A stretch of DNA of 36,254 nt, from positions 1 to 36,254 of the forward strand of contig JASGTU010000130.1 of assembly GCA_030058085.1 (NCBI GenBank). Direction: 5' to 3'. Below, one piece after another: positions 26,621 to 33,442 of this stretch; the stretch's first letter is position 1, and each line of letters begins with the position of its first letter. Made by a program: the position numbers and the translations under genes. The notes under the pieces were generated by a model. That model was not told the origin of the DNA and did no database searches. It saw nothing but the letters and a program-made list of their open reading frames with translations. Source of the DNA: Chloroflexota bacterium. GTDB taxonomy: Bacteria > Chloroflexota > Anaerolineae > Caldilineales > Caldilineaceae.

Positions 26621-28108
26621 ATGAAAGCACGCCTCAAGATCGATCTGGATCGCAGCATCGGACGGATCAACCCCAACATCTACGGCCAGTTCATGTGCCG
26701 CCGGCCCGGCTGCTCTGAGGGCGGCCTTTACGAACCGCAAGCCGCCAATGCCGACGCCGCCGGCCTGCGCAGCGACGTGGTCCAATACATCCAGGACCTT
26801 CGCCCGCCAATCTTGCGTTGGCCCGGCGGCTGCACCGGCACCAGCTACCACTGGCTAGACGGCGTCGGCCCGGTGGAAGAGCGCCCCAGCAAGATCGACC
26901 TCCACTTCGGCTGGCCCGCGCGCTATGAGTTCGGCACACACGAGTTCATCCAGTTCTGTCGCCGCATCGGCGCAGAGCCGCATCTCAACTTCGCCATGGG
27001 CACGGCAGATCTGGAAGAAGCCGCCGCTTGGCTCGAGTACTGCAACGGCACAGCCAATACCTACTATGCCAACCTCCGTCGCCAACATGGCCAAGAAGAC
27101 CCCTACGACGTCCACTACTGGCAGCTAGGCAACGAGATGTACGGCCCCTGGGAGATCGGCTACTGCAAGGCGCGCGAATACGGCGCAGAGGCGCGCGAAT
27201 GGGCCAAAGTGCTGCGTCGTCTCGATCCGTCAATAGAACTGATCGCGGTCGGCGGCCACCCGGCAGCCGCCCAAGACTGGGTGCTGGATGTTGCACCGGA
27301 AGTCTGCCCCTACGTCGATTACCTCTCCGTCCACGATTACTGGCACAGCGGACCGACGCTCAGCGGCTGGGAAAGCCACATGGCGGGACCGCACCGCACC
27401 GGCCAGGTGATCGAGGAAATGGCCGCGGTCATCCGCAAAGTGCGCCGCAACAACCCGCGCAGCCGCGACATCTCCATTGCCGTCACCGAGTGGAACGCCT
27501 CCCCCGAAGGCACCATGATGGCGAACCATCCGGAACTGAACCCCTTCGGGCCGACCTACTACATGCGCGACGCGCTTACGGTGGCCGCCTTCATGAACCT
27601 CATGCAGCGCCGGTGCAACATCGTCAAGCTGGCGACTGTCGCCCAGTCGATTAATGTAGTCGGCCTGATCATGGTCACCAAAGATGGCGTGTGGCGCGAA
27701 CCGGTCTACTGGCCCTTCTGGATGCAGGCCAACCACAGCGGCCCGATCGCACTCGATGCATGGCAAGAATGCGACACCTTCGACGCGCCCGAACTGCGCG
27801 TCTGGAACATCCCCTATCTCGACAGTTCCGTCACCTTCGACCCGGAAAAGAAAACCCTCTATCTGTCATTGGTCAACCAACACCAGTCCGACGCCATCGA
27901 GCTGGACATCGCCCTCCCCGAAGCTTCGGTGCGCGAGACCGGCACGCTCCGCCGCCTGGAGCACGCCGATCCGCTTGCCATGAACACCCCTGCACATCCC
28001 GACAATGTCTCGCCATCCGTCCGCACCGTCGACGGGCTTGGCAGCCGCTTCACCTGCGAACTTCCTCCCGCTTCCTACACCATCCTCGAGCTAGGACTGA
28101 ACGCGTAA
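26621..28108 (+). CDS. GH51 alpha-L-arabinofuranosidase
   Basis: A 495-residue retaining glycoside hydrolase without a signal peptide, so cytoplasmic. The (beta/alpha)8 barrel starts with INPNIYGQF and LRWPGGCTGTSYHWLDGVGP. The acid/base Glu172 sits in YWQLGNEMYGPW and the nucleophile Glu290 in AVTEWNA. The C-terminal ~110 residues form the beta-sandwich domain typical of the family. RBS AAGGAG at 26604-26609 overlaps the stop of the permease gene. It would release arabinofuranose from short oligosaccharides brought in by the importer upstream. Some GH51 members are endoglucanases, but the sequence is closest in layout to intracellular arabinofuranosidases. Confidence 0.92.
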   Translation: MKARLKIDLDRSIGRINPNIYGQFMCRRPGCSEGGLYEPQAANADAAGLRSDVVQYIQDLRPPILRWPGGCTGTSYHWLDGVGPVEERPSKIDLHFGWPARYEFGTHEFIQFCRRIGAEPHLNFAMGTADLEEAAAWLEYCNGTANTYYANLRRQHGQEDPYDVHYWQLGNEMYGPWEIGYCKAREYGAEAREWAKVLRRLDPSIELIAVGGHPAAAQDWVLDVAPEVCPYVDYLSVHDYWHSGPTLSGWESHMAGPHRTGQVIEEMAAVIRKVRRNNPRSRDISIAVTEWNASPEGTMMANHPELNPFGPTYYMRDALTVAAFMNLMQRRCNIVKLATVAQSINVVGLIMVTKDGVWREPVYWPFWMQANHSGPIALDAWQECDTFDAPELRVWNIPYLDSSVTFDPEKKTLYLSLVNQHQSDAIELDIALPEASVRETGTLRRLEHADPLAMNTPAHPDNVSPSVRTVDGLGSRFTCELPPASYTILELGLNA

Positions 28109-28132
28109 CGACCTTGGCAGAAGCTATCTTGA

Positions 28133-28168
28133 GGGGACAGGCTATACGTCTGTCCCCACTCTTTCTTG
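28133..28168 (+). terminator. Rho-independent terminator of the importer-arabinofuranosidase operon
   Basis: Perfect 8-bp stem GGGGACAG/CTGTCCCC (28133-28140 and 28150-28157), 9-base loop, followed by ACTCTTTCTTG, a T-rich tail. It begins 25 bases after the GH51 stop codon. Confidence 0.8.
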
Positions 28169-28187
28169 CGGCGTCTTCCCGCCTGCG

Positions 28188-28196
28188 TTACTCTCC
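28188..28196. repeat. Target-site duplication, left copy (9 bp)
   Basis: TTACTCTCC directly precedes the left inverted end of the insertion sequence and is repeated exactly at 29636-29644 directly after the right end. A perfect 9-bp duplication fixes both ends of the element and indicates a true transposition event with no later deletion at the borders. Confidence 0.93.
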
Positions 28197-28217
28197 GGGT
28201 CTGTCCCAAGATATAGG
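28197..28217. repeat. Left terminal inverted repeat of the insertion sequence
   Basis: Begins GGGTCTGTCCCA; aligned with the complement of the right end it has GGGT, GTCCCA and TAGG in common and five mismatches over 21 bases. Confidence 0.85.
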
Positions 28218-28273
28218 AAATGGGTAAAATAGGAGGAAAGCGGAGGAAGGTAGAGACGAAAGGAGCGTCGGGG

Positions 28274-28642
28274 ATGGGTGATTCAGGTAAGCATGAACAG
28301 AACAAGGCAGCATTTCTGCGGGAAGCGGAGCGGATGTACGACGAGCTGCATAGCTGGCGCGCCGAGAATCTCGACGCCAGCTTCGATGAGATCGGCGACC
28401 AAGTGACACCTTACCGGCGCGCGTTGGTGAGCAAACTACTGGAACAATTGGCGGTGGAGGCGGACGCACGGGTGGAGGCGCCGGAGTGCGAAGCGTGTGG
28501 CGAAGCCATGCGCTATCGAGGAGACCCGACTCGGATTGTGGGACACCGGGAAGGGGAGGTGGCAATGGAACGGGCGTACTATTACTGCGACCAGTGTGGT
28601 GGGAGTCTTTTTCCCCCTGGACCGCCGCCTGCAGTTGAGTAA
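28274..28642 (+). CDS. ISKra4-like transposase, N-terminal frame
   Basis: First part of the transposase, 122 residues before its stop. The ATG at 28274 has AGGAG at 28261-28265, eight bases upstream; an in-frame ATG at 28220 is less well placed. A helical start (NKAAFLREAERMYDELHSWR) is followed by a zinc ribbon, CEACGEAMRYRG...YYYCDQCGGS, which probably binds the element ends. After SLFP (about residue 114) the sequence turns to PGPPPAVE and stops, while the family continues as LDRRL, which is found in the +1 frame. The product on its own would lack the catalytic core. Confidence 0.8.
   Translation: MGDSGKHEQNKAAFLREAERMYDELHSWRAENLDASFDEIGDQVTPYRRALVSKLLEQLAVEADARVEAPECEACGEAMRYRGDPTRIVGHREGEVAMERAYYYCDQCGGSLFPPGPPPAVE
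28607..28617 (+). other. Candidate +1 frameshift site (T5C5 tract) in the transposase
   Basis: CTT TTT CCC C|CTG: reading CTT-TTT-CCC in the first frame, skipping one C (28616) and resuming at CTG (28617) gives SLFP-LDRRLQLS, the continuous family sequence. The tract of five T and five C is a plausible slip site, but an ordinary one-base insertion, or a sequencing error in the homopolymer, would look the same. Confidence 0.6.
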
Positions 28643-29609
28643 GCATGCGTGGAGTCCGCAGACGGTCCAACAAGCCGTGCGTCTGGCCGTGGAAATCCCT
28701 TCGTATCGCCGTGCGGCGGACGCCTTTGGCGAGCTGACAGGCGTCTGGTTGAGCAAGAGCAGCCTACAGCGACTCTGTCAGGAAGCGGGGGATGCCTTGG
28801 TGCAGCAGCAAGCGGCGGAGGCGCAGGCCCTGCTGCAGGCGCCCAAACAGGAGGAGGCAGTGGTGTCGCGGGCGGTCGTGCAGCCGGACAGCGCGGTGAT
28901 GAGCGTCTCCGCGGATGGGGTGATGCTGCATGTGCGTGAGGAAGGCTGGAAAGAAGTGAAGGTCGCCAGCATCTCTGCCGTAGAAGCAGACGCAACGGGC
29001 GTGGCCCTCACGCATCACAGCTACCAAGCGGGATTATGGGAGGCGCCGGTCTATGGGCGTCACTTGTGGGCCGAAGCCTGTCGCCGGGGTCTGGAGCATG
29101 CCCGGCGCGTGATCTGCGTGAGCGATGGGGCGGTTTGGATCTGGAACCTGATGTTTATGTGCTTTGCCCTGCGCATCGAGATTCTGGACTGGTGGCACGC
29201 CGTCCAACGCCTGTGGACCATTGCCCAGGTAGACTTGTCTCCCGCAGATGCGCCCCTGTGGGTGGCCCAACAGAAGCGCCATCTGGCCCAGGATGGCTTG
29301 CGCCAGGTCTGGCGTGCCGTCCGTACTTTGTACCCCAGAGGTACGCCCCTCCCCGACGACGTGCGCCAAGCCATCGGCTACCTCTTTGGTAACCGGCATC
29401 GCATGCGCTACGGCACCTTTCGCCAAGCCGGTTATCCCATCGGCAGCGGTACGGTGGAGTCGGCTTGCAAGGTCGTCGTGCAGCAGCGTATGAAACAGGC
29501 GGGTATGCGTTGGAGTCGTTCCGGTGCACAGGCCATGCTGGCGCTCCGGTGTGCTCTGCTCAGTGACCGCTGGCACGACACCTGGCGCCGTTTGCCCCGC
29601 CCCACCTGA
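28617..29609 (+). CDS. ISKra4-like transposase, C-terminal catalytic frame
   Basis: About 330 residues that continue the protein begun at 28274; joined across the T5C5 tract the total is about 444 residues, normal for the family. The frame is open from 28497, but family-like sequence begins only at LDRRLQLSKHAW. DDE-type residues are seen in VMSVSADGVMLHV (first Asp), RVICVSDGAVWIWN (second Asp) and GSGTVESACKVVVQQRMKQAGMRW (Glu); WWHAVQRLW lies after the second Asp. There are no internal stops, so the element may still be active if the frame change is made. Confidence 0.85.
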   Translation: MDRRLQLSKHAWSPQTVQQAVRLAVEIPSYRRAADAFGELTGVWLSKSSLQRLCQEAGDALVQQQAAEAQALLQAPKQEEAVVSRAVVQPDSAVMSVSADGVMLHVREEGWKEVKVASISAVEADATGVALTHHSYQAGLWEAPVYGRHLWAEACRRGLEHARRVICVSDGAVWIWNLMFMCFALRIEILDWWHAVQRLWTIAQVDLSPADAPLWVAQQKRHLAQDGLRQVWRAVRTLYPRGTPLPDDVRQAIGYLFGNRHRMRYGTFRQAGYPIGSGTVESACKVVVQQRMKQAGMRWSRSGAQAMLALRCALLSDRWHDTWRRLPRPT

Positions 29610-29614
29610 TCTCG

Positions 29615-29635
29615 CCTAATTCCTGGGACGCACCC
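29615..29635. repeat. Right terminal inverted repeat of the insertion sequence
   Basis: Ends TGGGACGCACCC on the plus strand, complementary in 16 of 21 positions to the left end. It starts six bases after the transposase stop codon. Confidence 0.85.
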
Positions 29636-29644
29636 TTACTCTCC
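29636..29644. repeat. Target-site duplication, right copy (9 bp)
   Basis: TTACTCTCC, identical to 28188-28196. It ends seven bases before the -35 box of the following gene's promoter. Confidence 0.93.
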
Positions 29645-29651
29645 TTCCTCC

Positions 29652-29680
29652 TTGACCCGCCCCACTTGCGGCGCTACAAT
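29652..29680 (+). promoter_or_regulatory. Promoter of the phasin-like gene
   Basis: TTGACC at 29652-29657 and TACAAT at 29675-29680 with a 17-base spacer: a good housekeeping-type promoter giving a leader of about 60 bases before the ATG at 29747. The insertion sequence lies directly upstream and leaves both boxes intact. Confidence 0.7.
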
Positions 29681-29746
29681 CAAGATGATCCCGGCTGTGT
29701 GCGAAGGCCGTCGGGCTTTCGGCGGGAAGAAAGGTGAGGATCAAAT

Positions 29747-30280
29747 ATGACGGCCACTTCAGAGTCTCCCAACATCCGGCAGCGCATCGAGGAGCGCATG
29801 GCGCGCGCCCGTGAGCGCAGACGCAAGGCCGCATTGACCTGGCTCGGCCTTGCCGGCTTGACCTACGACGCCGGCATTTCATTTCTGGAACGCGCCAAGC
29901 AACTGCGCGACAAGGCTGAAGCGCGCGGCGAGCAGGTCCAAGAAGATGCCAACGTTCACATTTCCGCGCTCAAAGACAAGGTCGCCGGCACGATGGAGGA
30001 GCGGCGTCGCCGCTGTCGCCAACGGGTTGAACGCATCGTCCCTAGCAAGACAGAAGGCGGCCAGGGCAATGGAGAGAGCGTCGAAATCGACGTAGAATTC
30101 GTGGCGGAGGCCCCCTGGCCCGGCTACGACGATCTCAACGTCCAGCAGGTCGTCGAACGACTACAGGCGCTTGAGCAGCATGACCTGAGGTCGTTGCGCG
30201 CTTATGAGGTCGCCCACAAGAACCGCGTGTCGGTCCTGCGCGAGATCAACCGGCTCCTTACTGAACCCGTTCAGGCATAA
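29747..30280 (+). CDS. Phasin-like / lipid-droplet-associated-type helical protein
   Basis: 177 residues, no signal peptide. A basic N-terminus (EERMARARERRRKAALTWLGLAGLTYDAG) leads into a long amphipathic helix (~40-95, FLERAKQLRDKAEARGEQVQ...), then a linker and a separate C-terminal helical module (~122-172, PWPGYDDLNVQQVVERLQALEQHDL...YEVAHKNRVSVLREINRLL). This combination resembles phasin-like or lipid-droplet small proteins of actinobacteria as I recall them, where the helix coats a storage granule and the module is of unknown role. GAGG lies seven bases upstream of the ATG. No polyhydroxyalkanoate or triacylglycerol synthesis gene is in the window, so granule association is only a hypothesis. 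Confidence 0.6.
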   Translation: MTATSESPNIRQRIEERMARARERRRKAALTWLGLAGLTYDAGISFLERAKQLRDKAEARGEQVQEDANVHISALKDKVAGTMEERRRRCRQRVERIVPSKTEGGQGNGESVEIDVEFVAEAPWPGYDDLNVQQVVERLQALEQHDLRSLRAYEVAHKNRVSVLREINRLLTEPVQA

Positions 30281-30353
30281 CCTCAGTCGCCAGACGATCG
30301 CGACGCTTAGCGTGTCCTGTCATGCCGGTTATAGGCGGCAATCCCCGTCCGCT

Positions 30354-30381
30354 TTGCACATCGATCCGGCAGTGCTATACT
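30354..30381 (+). promoter_or_regulatory. Extended -10 promoter for the small-protein/mevalonate operon
   Basis: TGCTATACT (30373-30381) is an extended -10, with a weak -35 TTGCAC at 30354-30359 and a 16-base spacer. The transcript leader contains a perfect 7-bp stem, GCGCCCG at 30403-30409 and CGGGCGC at 30420-30426, before the RBS AGGAG at 30443-30447. Confidence 0.55.
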
Positions 30382-30452
30382 GCCTTCGCGGTCGCCGGCA
30401 ACGCGCCCGCCGCCTTTTTCGGGCGCCCAGTAGACACAACGCAGGAGCAGGC

Positions 30453-30755
30453 ATGCCTATCAGCACTTCATCCTTCGGCGATGAACGAGACAGTCGTTAT
30501 TCGGAATACGACCAAGAGGAGATGTTCGAGCAGGAGACGCTCGCCTTCCCCGGCATGACGCCGGACCTAGCGGAGACACTGCTCAAACGGCTAGGCGGCG
30601 GTGTGGCCGAAAAGGGCAAGCTCCTCGAGGGCGTCGGTTGGCGCGCCGTCATCACCCCAACCGCGGATGGCGTCTCCGTCGAGTTCGACGCCCACGACGA
30701 GCTTCTCGACGACCTGGTCCGCCGCTTCGAGGACATGGCGGATCGGGAGTTGTAG
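30453..30755 (+). CDS. Small acidic protein of unknown function
   Basis: 100 residues, not recognised. The ATG at 30453 has AGGAG five bases upstream. The first ~30 residues are acidic and probably disordered (DERDSRYSEYDQEEMFEQE); the rest looks like a small alpha/beta domain (LAFPGMTPDLAETLLKRLGG..., GWRAVITPTADGVSVEFDAHDELLDDLVRRFEDMA). No Cys, no membrane span. It is the first gene of a run with the mevalonate-pathway decarboxylase, whose ATG follows 12 bases after this stop, so the two are likely co-translated. Confidence 0.7.
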   Translation: MPISTSSFGDERDSRYSEYDQEEMFEQETLAFPGMTPDLAETLLKRLGGGVAEKGKLLEGVGWRAVITPTADGVSVEFDAHDELLDDLVRRFEDMADREL

Positions 30756-30767
30756 AGCTGTCGCGCC

Positions 30768-31760
30768 ATGCACAAGATAACCGTACGCGCCGGCAGCAAC
30801 ATCGCCTTCATCAAGTACTGGGGCGTCGCCGATCCCGCCATCAACCTGCCCCTCACCAGCTCGGTCAGCATGACCCTGCAGGAGGCCCACACCACCACCA
30901 CCGTGGCTTGGCAGCCCGCAAGCGATCTGCCCGCCGACGCCGTGACCGTAGACGGCGCGCCGCTCACAGGCGACGCCTTGGCGCGCATCGAACGCCACCT
31001 CGACCGCATCCGCAGCTTGGCCGGCGTCTCTCATCGCGCCCAAGTGACAAGCCGCAACAACTTCCCTATGGCATCAGGCATCGCCAGCTCGGCGAGCGGC
31101 TTCGCCGCCCTCACCGTCGCCGCCTGCCGCGCCTTAGAACTCGACCTGGATGCCACGCGCCTCTCGGCGTTGGCGCGCCTAGGCAGCGGATCAGCCAGCC
31201 GCAGCCTCTTCGGCGGCTTCGTCCTATGGGAACGCGGCGTCGACGATGCGACCAGCGTCGCCCGTCCCCTCTTCCCGCCGGATCACTGGGACCTCGTGGA
31301 CATCGTGGCGGTCGTCAGCAGCGCGCCCAAGCACGTCAGCAGCGAAGGCGGCCATCGTCTCGCCGCCTCCAGCCCGCTCAACGACGCGCGCATCGCCCAC
31401 GCCGGCAAGCTCCTGCCGGACGTCATCGCGGCCATCCGCAACCGCAGCCTGCCCGAACTCGGCCCGCTTATCGAGATGGACGCGCTCGCTATGCACGCCG
31501 TGATGATGACCAGCACGCCTAACCTCATCTACTGGCAGCCCGGCACGCTGGAGGTTATCCACGCCGTGCAGCGCTGGCGCAAAGACGATGGTCTAGCCGC
31601 GTACTTCACCATCGACGCCGGCCCCAACGTTCACGTGCTTTGCGATGGCCGCGACGCCGGCACGGTGCGCCACAGCCTCGAGGCGCTGCCCGGCGTCAGC
31701 CGCACCATCGCCAGCGGCCCCGGCCCTGCCCCGTTCGAGTTGACCGACCACCTCTTCTAG
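30768..31760 (+). CDS. mvaD: Mevalonate-pathway decarboxylase (diphosphomevalonate or phosphomevalonate decarboxylase)
   Basis: A 330-residue GHMP-superfamily enzyme of isoprenoid synthesis, cytoplasmic. Motifs: [10 protein letters not shown] with Lys16, [12 protein letters not shown], the phosphate loop [34 protein letters not shown], and the catalytic Asp283 in [12 protein letters not shown]. The family normally converts mevalonate diphosphate to isopentenyl diphosphate, but a Chloroflexota enzyme (Roseiflexus) is known to decarboxylate mevalonate monophosphate, feeding isopentenyl phosphate kinase. The motif usually reading KYWGK is KYWGV here. Which substrate is used cannot be decided from this alone. 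No other mevalonate gene is nearby; VWA and PP2C genes follow directly. Confidence 0.88.
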   Translation: MHKITVRAGSNIAFIKYWGVADPAINLPLTSSVSMTLQEAHTTTTVAWQPASDLPADAVTVDGAPLTGDALARIERHLDRIRSLAGVSHRAQVTSRNNFPMASGIASSASGFAALTVAACRALELDLDATRLSALARLGSGSASRSLFGGFVLWERGVDDATSVARPLFPPDHWDLVDIVAVVSSAPKHVSSEGGHRLAASSPLNDARIAHAGKLLPDVIAAIRNRSLPELGPLIEMDALAMHAVMMTSTPNLIYWQPGTLEVIHAVQRWRKDDGLAAYFTIDAGPNVHVLCDGRDAGTVRHSLEALPGVSRTIASGPGPAPFELTDHLF

Positions 31761-31771
31761 GAGGACAGACC

Positions 31772-32479
31772 ATGAGCAAGCTTCCTGGCGGGGCCCTCGC
31801 CAGCCGGCCCCTACACTTCGTCTGGATCGCAGACTGCTCCGGCTCGATGGGCCTCGACGGCAAGATTCAGGCGCTCAACAACGCCATCCGCGAGGCCATC
31901 CCGCACATGCAGCAGGTCGCGGCCGAAAACCCGAACGCACAGGTGCTCGTGCGCGCCGTCGCTTTCTCGGATGGGGCGCGCTGGCACCTGGCCCAGCCCA
32001 CACCCGTCGCCGACTTCCGCTGGCAGGACCTTAAGGCCGGCGGCGTCACGGACATGGGCCAGGCCATGAAGCTGCTCGCCGAGCAGCTACAGCCCGAAAC
32101 CATGCCCGCGCGCGCCTTGCCGCCTGTCCTCGTCCTCATCTCGGACGGCCAGCCCACCGACAAATTCGACACGGGGCTACAGGCGTTGATGGAGCAGCCC
32201 TGGGGCAAGAAGGCCGTGCGCATTGCCATCGCCATCGGCGACGACGCCGACCTCAACGTCCTCCAAAAGTTCATCGGACACCCTGAATTCAAGCCGCTCC
32301 AGGCCAACAACGCCGACGCACTCGTGCGCTACATCAAATGGGCCTCGACCGAGGTGCTCAAATCCGCCTCGTCGCCCGCCAGCCAGGTTCTCGATGCGCG
32401 CGAGTCCGCGGTCAACGTGCCGCTGCCCGCCGTGCCCGAAGCCGCGCCCGGCCCCGAGTCCGCTGCAGACGTCTGGTAA
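31772..32479 (+). CDS. TerY-like von Willebrand factor A domain protein
   Basis: 235 residues, cytoplasmic. The start SKLPGGALASRPLHFVWIADCSGSM and the length fit the TerY branch of VWA proteins. The metal-ion-dependent adhesion site is intact: DxSxS as Asp21-Ser23-Ser25, Thr in GGVTDMGQA, and Asp in LISDGQPTD. Residues beyond ~205 are a Pro/Ala-rich tail. TAGGAGGA overlaps the end of the preceding gene, seven bases from the ATG. In Ter-linked stress systems such a protein is grouped with a PP2C phosphatase and a protein kinase; here the phosphatase follows 39 bases later but no kinase is present. Confidence 0.9.
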   Translation: MSKLPGGALASRPLHFVWIADCSGSMGLDGKIQALNNAIREAIPHMQQVAAENPNAQVLVRAVAFSDGARWHLAQPTPVADFRWQDLKAGGVTDMGQAMKLLAEQLQPETMPARALPPVLVLISDGQPTDKFDTGLQALMEQPWGKKAVRIAIAIGDDADLNVLQKFIGHPEFKPLQANNADALVRYIKWASTEVLKSASSPASQVLDARESAVNVPLPAVPEAAPGPESAADVW

Positions 32480-32518
32480 CAAAGCAGCCGGCGCGTTCCG
32501 CGCCAGCGCCATGATTCT

Positions 32519-33430
32519 ATGCACGACGATCAACTGCTCGCCTGGCGCATCACCGGCGCAACTGTACGCGGTGCAAGCCACCGTCGCAGCGATCTGCCCA
32601 ACCAGGACGCCCTAGCCTGGCGGTCGCCTGCCGCCTCGGGCGCGCCTGCCGCCTCGGGCGCGCCTGCCGTGTTGGCGATAGCCGACGGGCACGGCAGCCC
32701 GCTCTACATTCGCAGCGATCGCGGCGCACGCATCGCCGTGCATACGGCCATTGCGCTGCTGGCGGACTTCGCCGCGGCCCACGCAACTACGCCAGCCCTA
32801 TCTGCGGTCAAGCGCGTCGCCGCCGAGCGCTTGCCGCGCGATCTCGTCCTGACCTGGAACCAGGGAGTCGCCGCCGATCTGGCAGCCGAACCGATTTCGG
32901 AAAGGGAAATTGCAGCAGCAAAGATACGCGCCCCACGCGCTGCGCTCGACCGTCTGGCAGACGACCCGCGCCTGGCGTACGGCGCTACACTGCTTGCCGC
33001 CGTCCTCACGCAGCGTTATCTGCTGGCTGTCCAACTTGGAGATGGGGATATCCTAACCGTCAACGATGACGGAACTGCGGCGCATTGGCCGTTAGCCCCT
33101 GACCCGCTGCTGATCGCCAACGAAACGACCTCGCTCTGTAGCCCGGACGCCTGGCGTCATGTGCGCACCTATCTCCAACCTGTGCATGCCGCTGCGCCGC
33201 AACTCGTGCTTCTCGCCACGGACGGCTACGCCAATTCCTTCGTCGACCAGGGCGGCCTGCTCCAGGCAGGGGGCGATATGCTCACCGCCATCCGCGATGA
33301 GGGCCTCGCCGCCGTTAGCCGTCAACTGCCCGCCTGGCTGCGCGCCACCTCTGCGGCGGGCAGCGGCGACGACATCACCGTAGCGCTAGCCGTGCGCGCC
33401 GGCGACCCGCAGCCTTCAGCACAGCCCTAA
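32519..33430 (+). CDS. PP2C-family protein phosphatase
   Basis: 303 residues, a metal-dependent Ser/Thr phosphatase. Motifs in order: NQD at 28-30, AIADGHGS with Asp56-Gly57, YGATLLAAVL, LLAVQLGDGDIL (the VGDSR equivalent), VLLATDGYANSF, and GSGDDITVALAV, so the metal ligands are present. An insert between motifs 1 and 2 encodes two copies of PAASGA from an 18-bp tandem repeat. No good RBS is seen at ATG 32519. It follows the TerY-like gene and probably dephosphorylates the same targets; the matching kinase is not in the window. Its stop is 12 bases from the stop of a convergent gene. Confidence 0.88.
   Translation: MHDDQLLAWRITGATVRGASHRRSDLPNQDALAWRSPAASGAPAASGAPAVLAIADGHGSPLYIRSDRGARIAVHTAIALLADFAAAHATTPALSAVKRVAAERLPRDLVLTWNQGVAADLAAEPISEREIAAAKIRAPRAALDRLADDPRLAYGATLLAAVLTQRYLLAVQLGDGDILTVNDDGTAAHWPLAPDPLLIANETTSLCSPDAWRHVRTYLQPVHAAAPQLVLLATDGYANSFVDQGGLLQAGGDMLTAIRDEGLAAVSRQLPAWLRATSAAGSGDDITVALAVRAGDPQPSAQP
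32625..32669. repeat. 18-bp tandem repeat (2.5 copies) inside the PP2C gene
   Basis: Two exact copies of an 18-base unit (GCCTGCCGCCTCGGGCGC) and a third partial one, coding for PAASGA twice and then PAV. The unit is a multiple of three, so copy-number change would keep the frame. Confidence 0.9.
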
Positions 33431-33442
33431 GCGCACTACCCG

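Larger units (their letters stand above)
28197..29635 (+). mobile_element. Complete ISKra4-like insertion sequence, 1439 bp
   Basis: Bounded by imperfect inverted ends: GGGT..GTCCCA.GA..TAGG at 28197-28217, matching the complement of 29615-29635 in 16 of 21 positions, and by a perfect 9-bp target duplication. It contains one transposase gene in two overlapping frames. The encoded protein (zinc-ribbon start, LDRRLQLS segment, DDE residues, SGTVESACK near the end) is of the ISKra4 type. The element sits between the terminator of the arabinofuranosidase operon and the promoter at 29652-29680 and does not break a gene. The first 76 bases and last 26 bases are non-coding. Confidence 0.9.

Noticed and set aside
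30638-31522. Open frame of 294 codons on the plus strand overlapping the decarboxylase
   Set aside because: Arg/Pro-rich translation in a shifted frame, a common artefact at this base composition.
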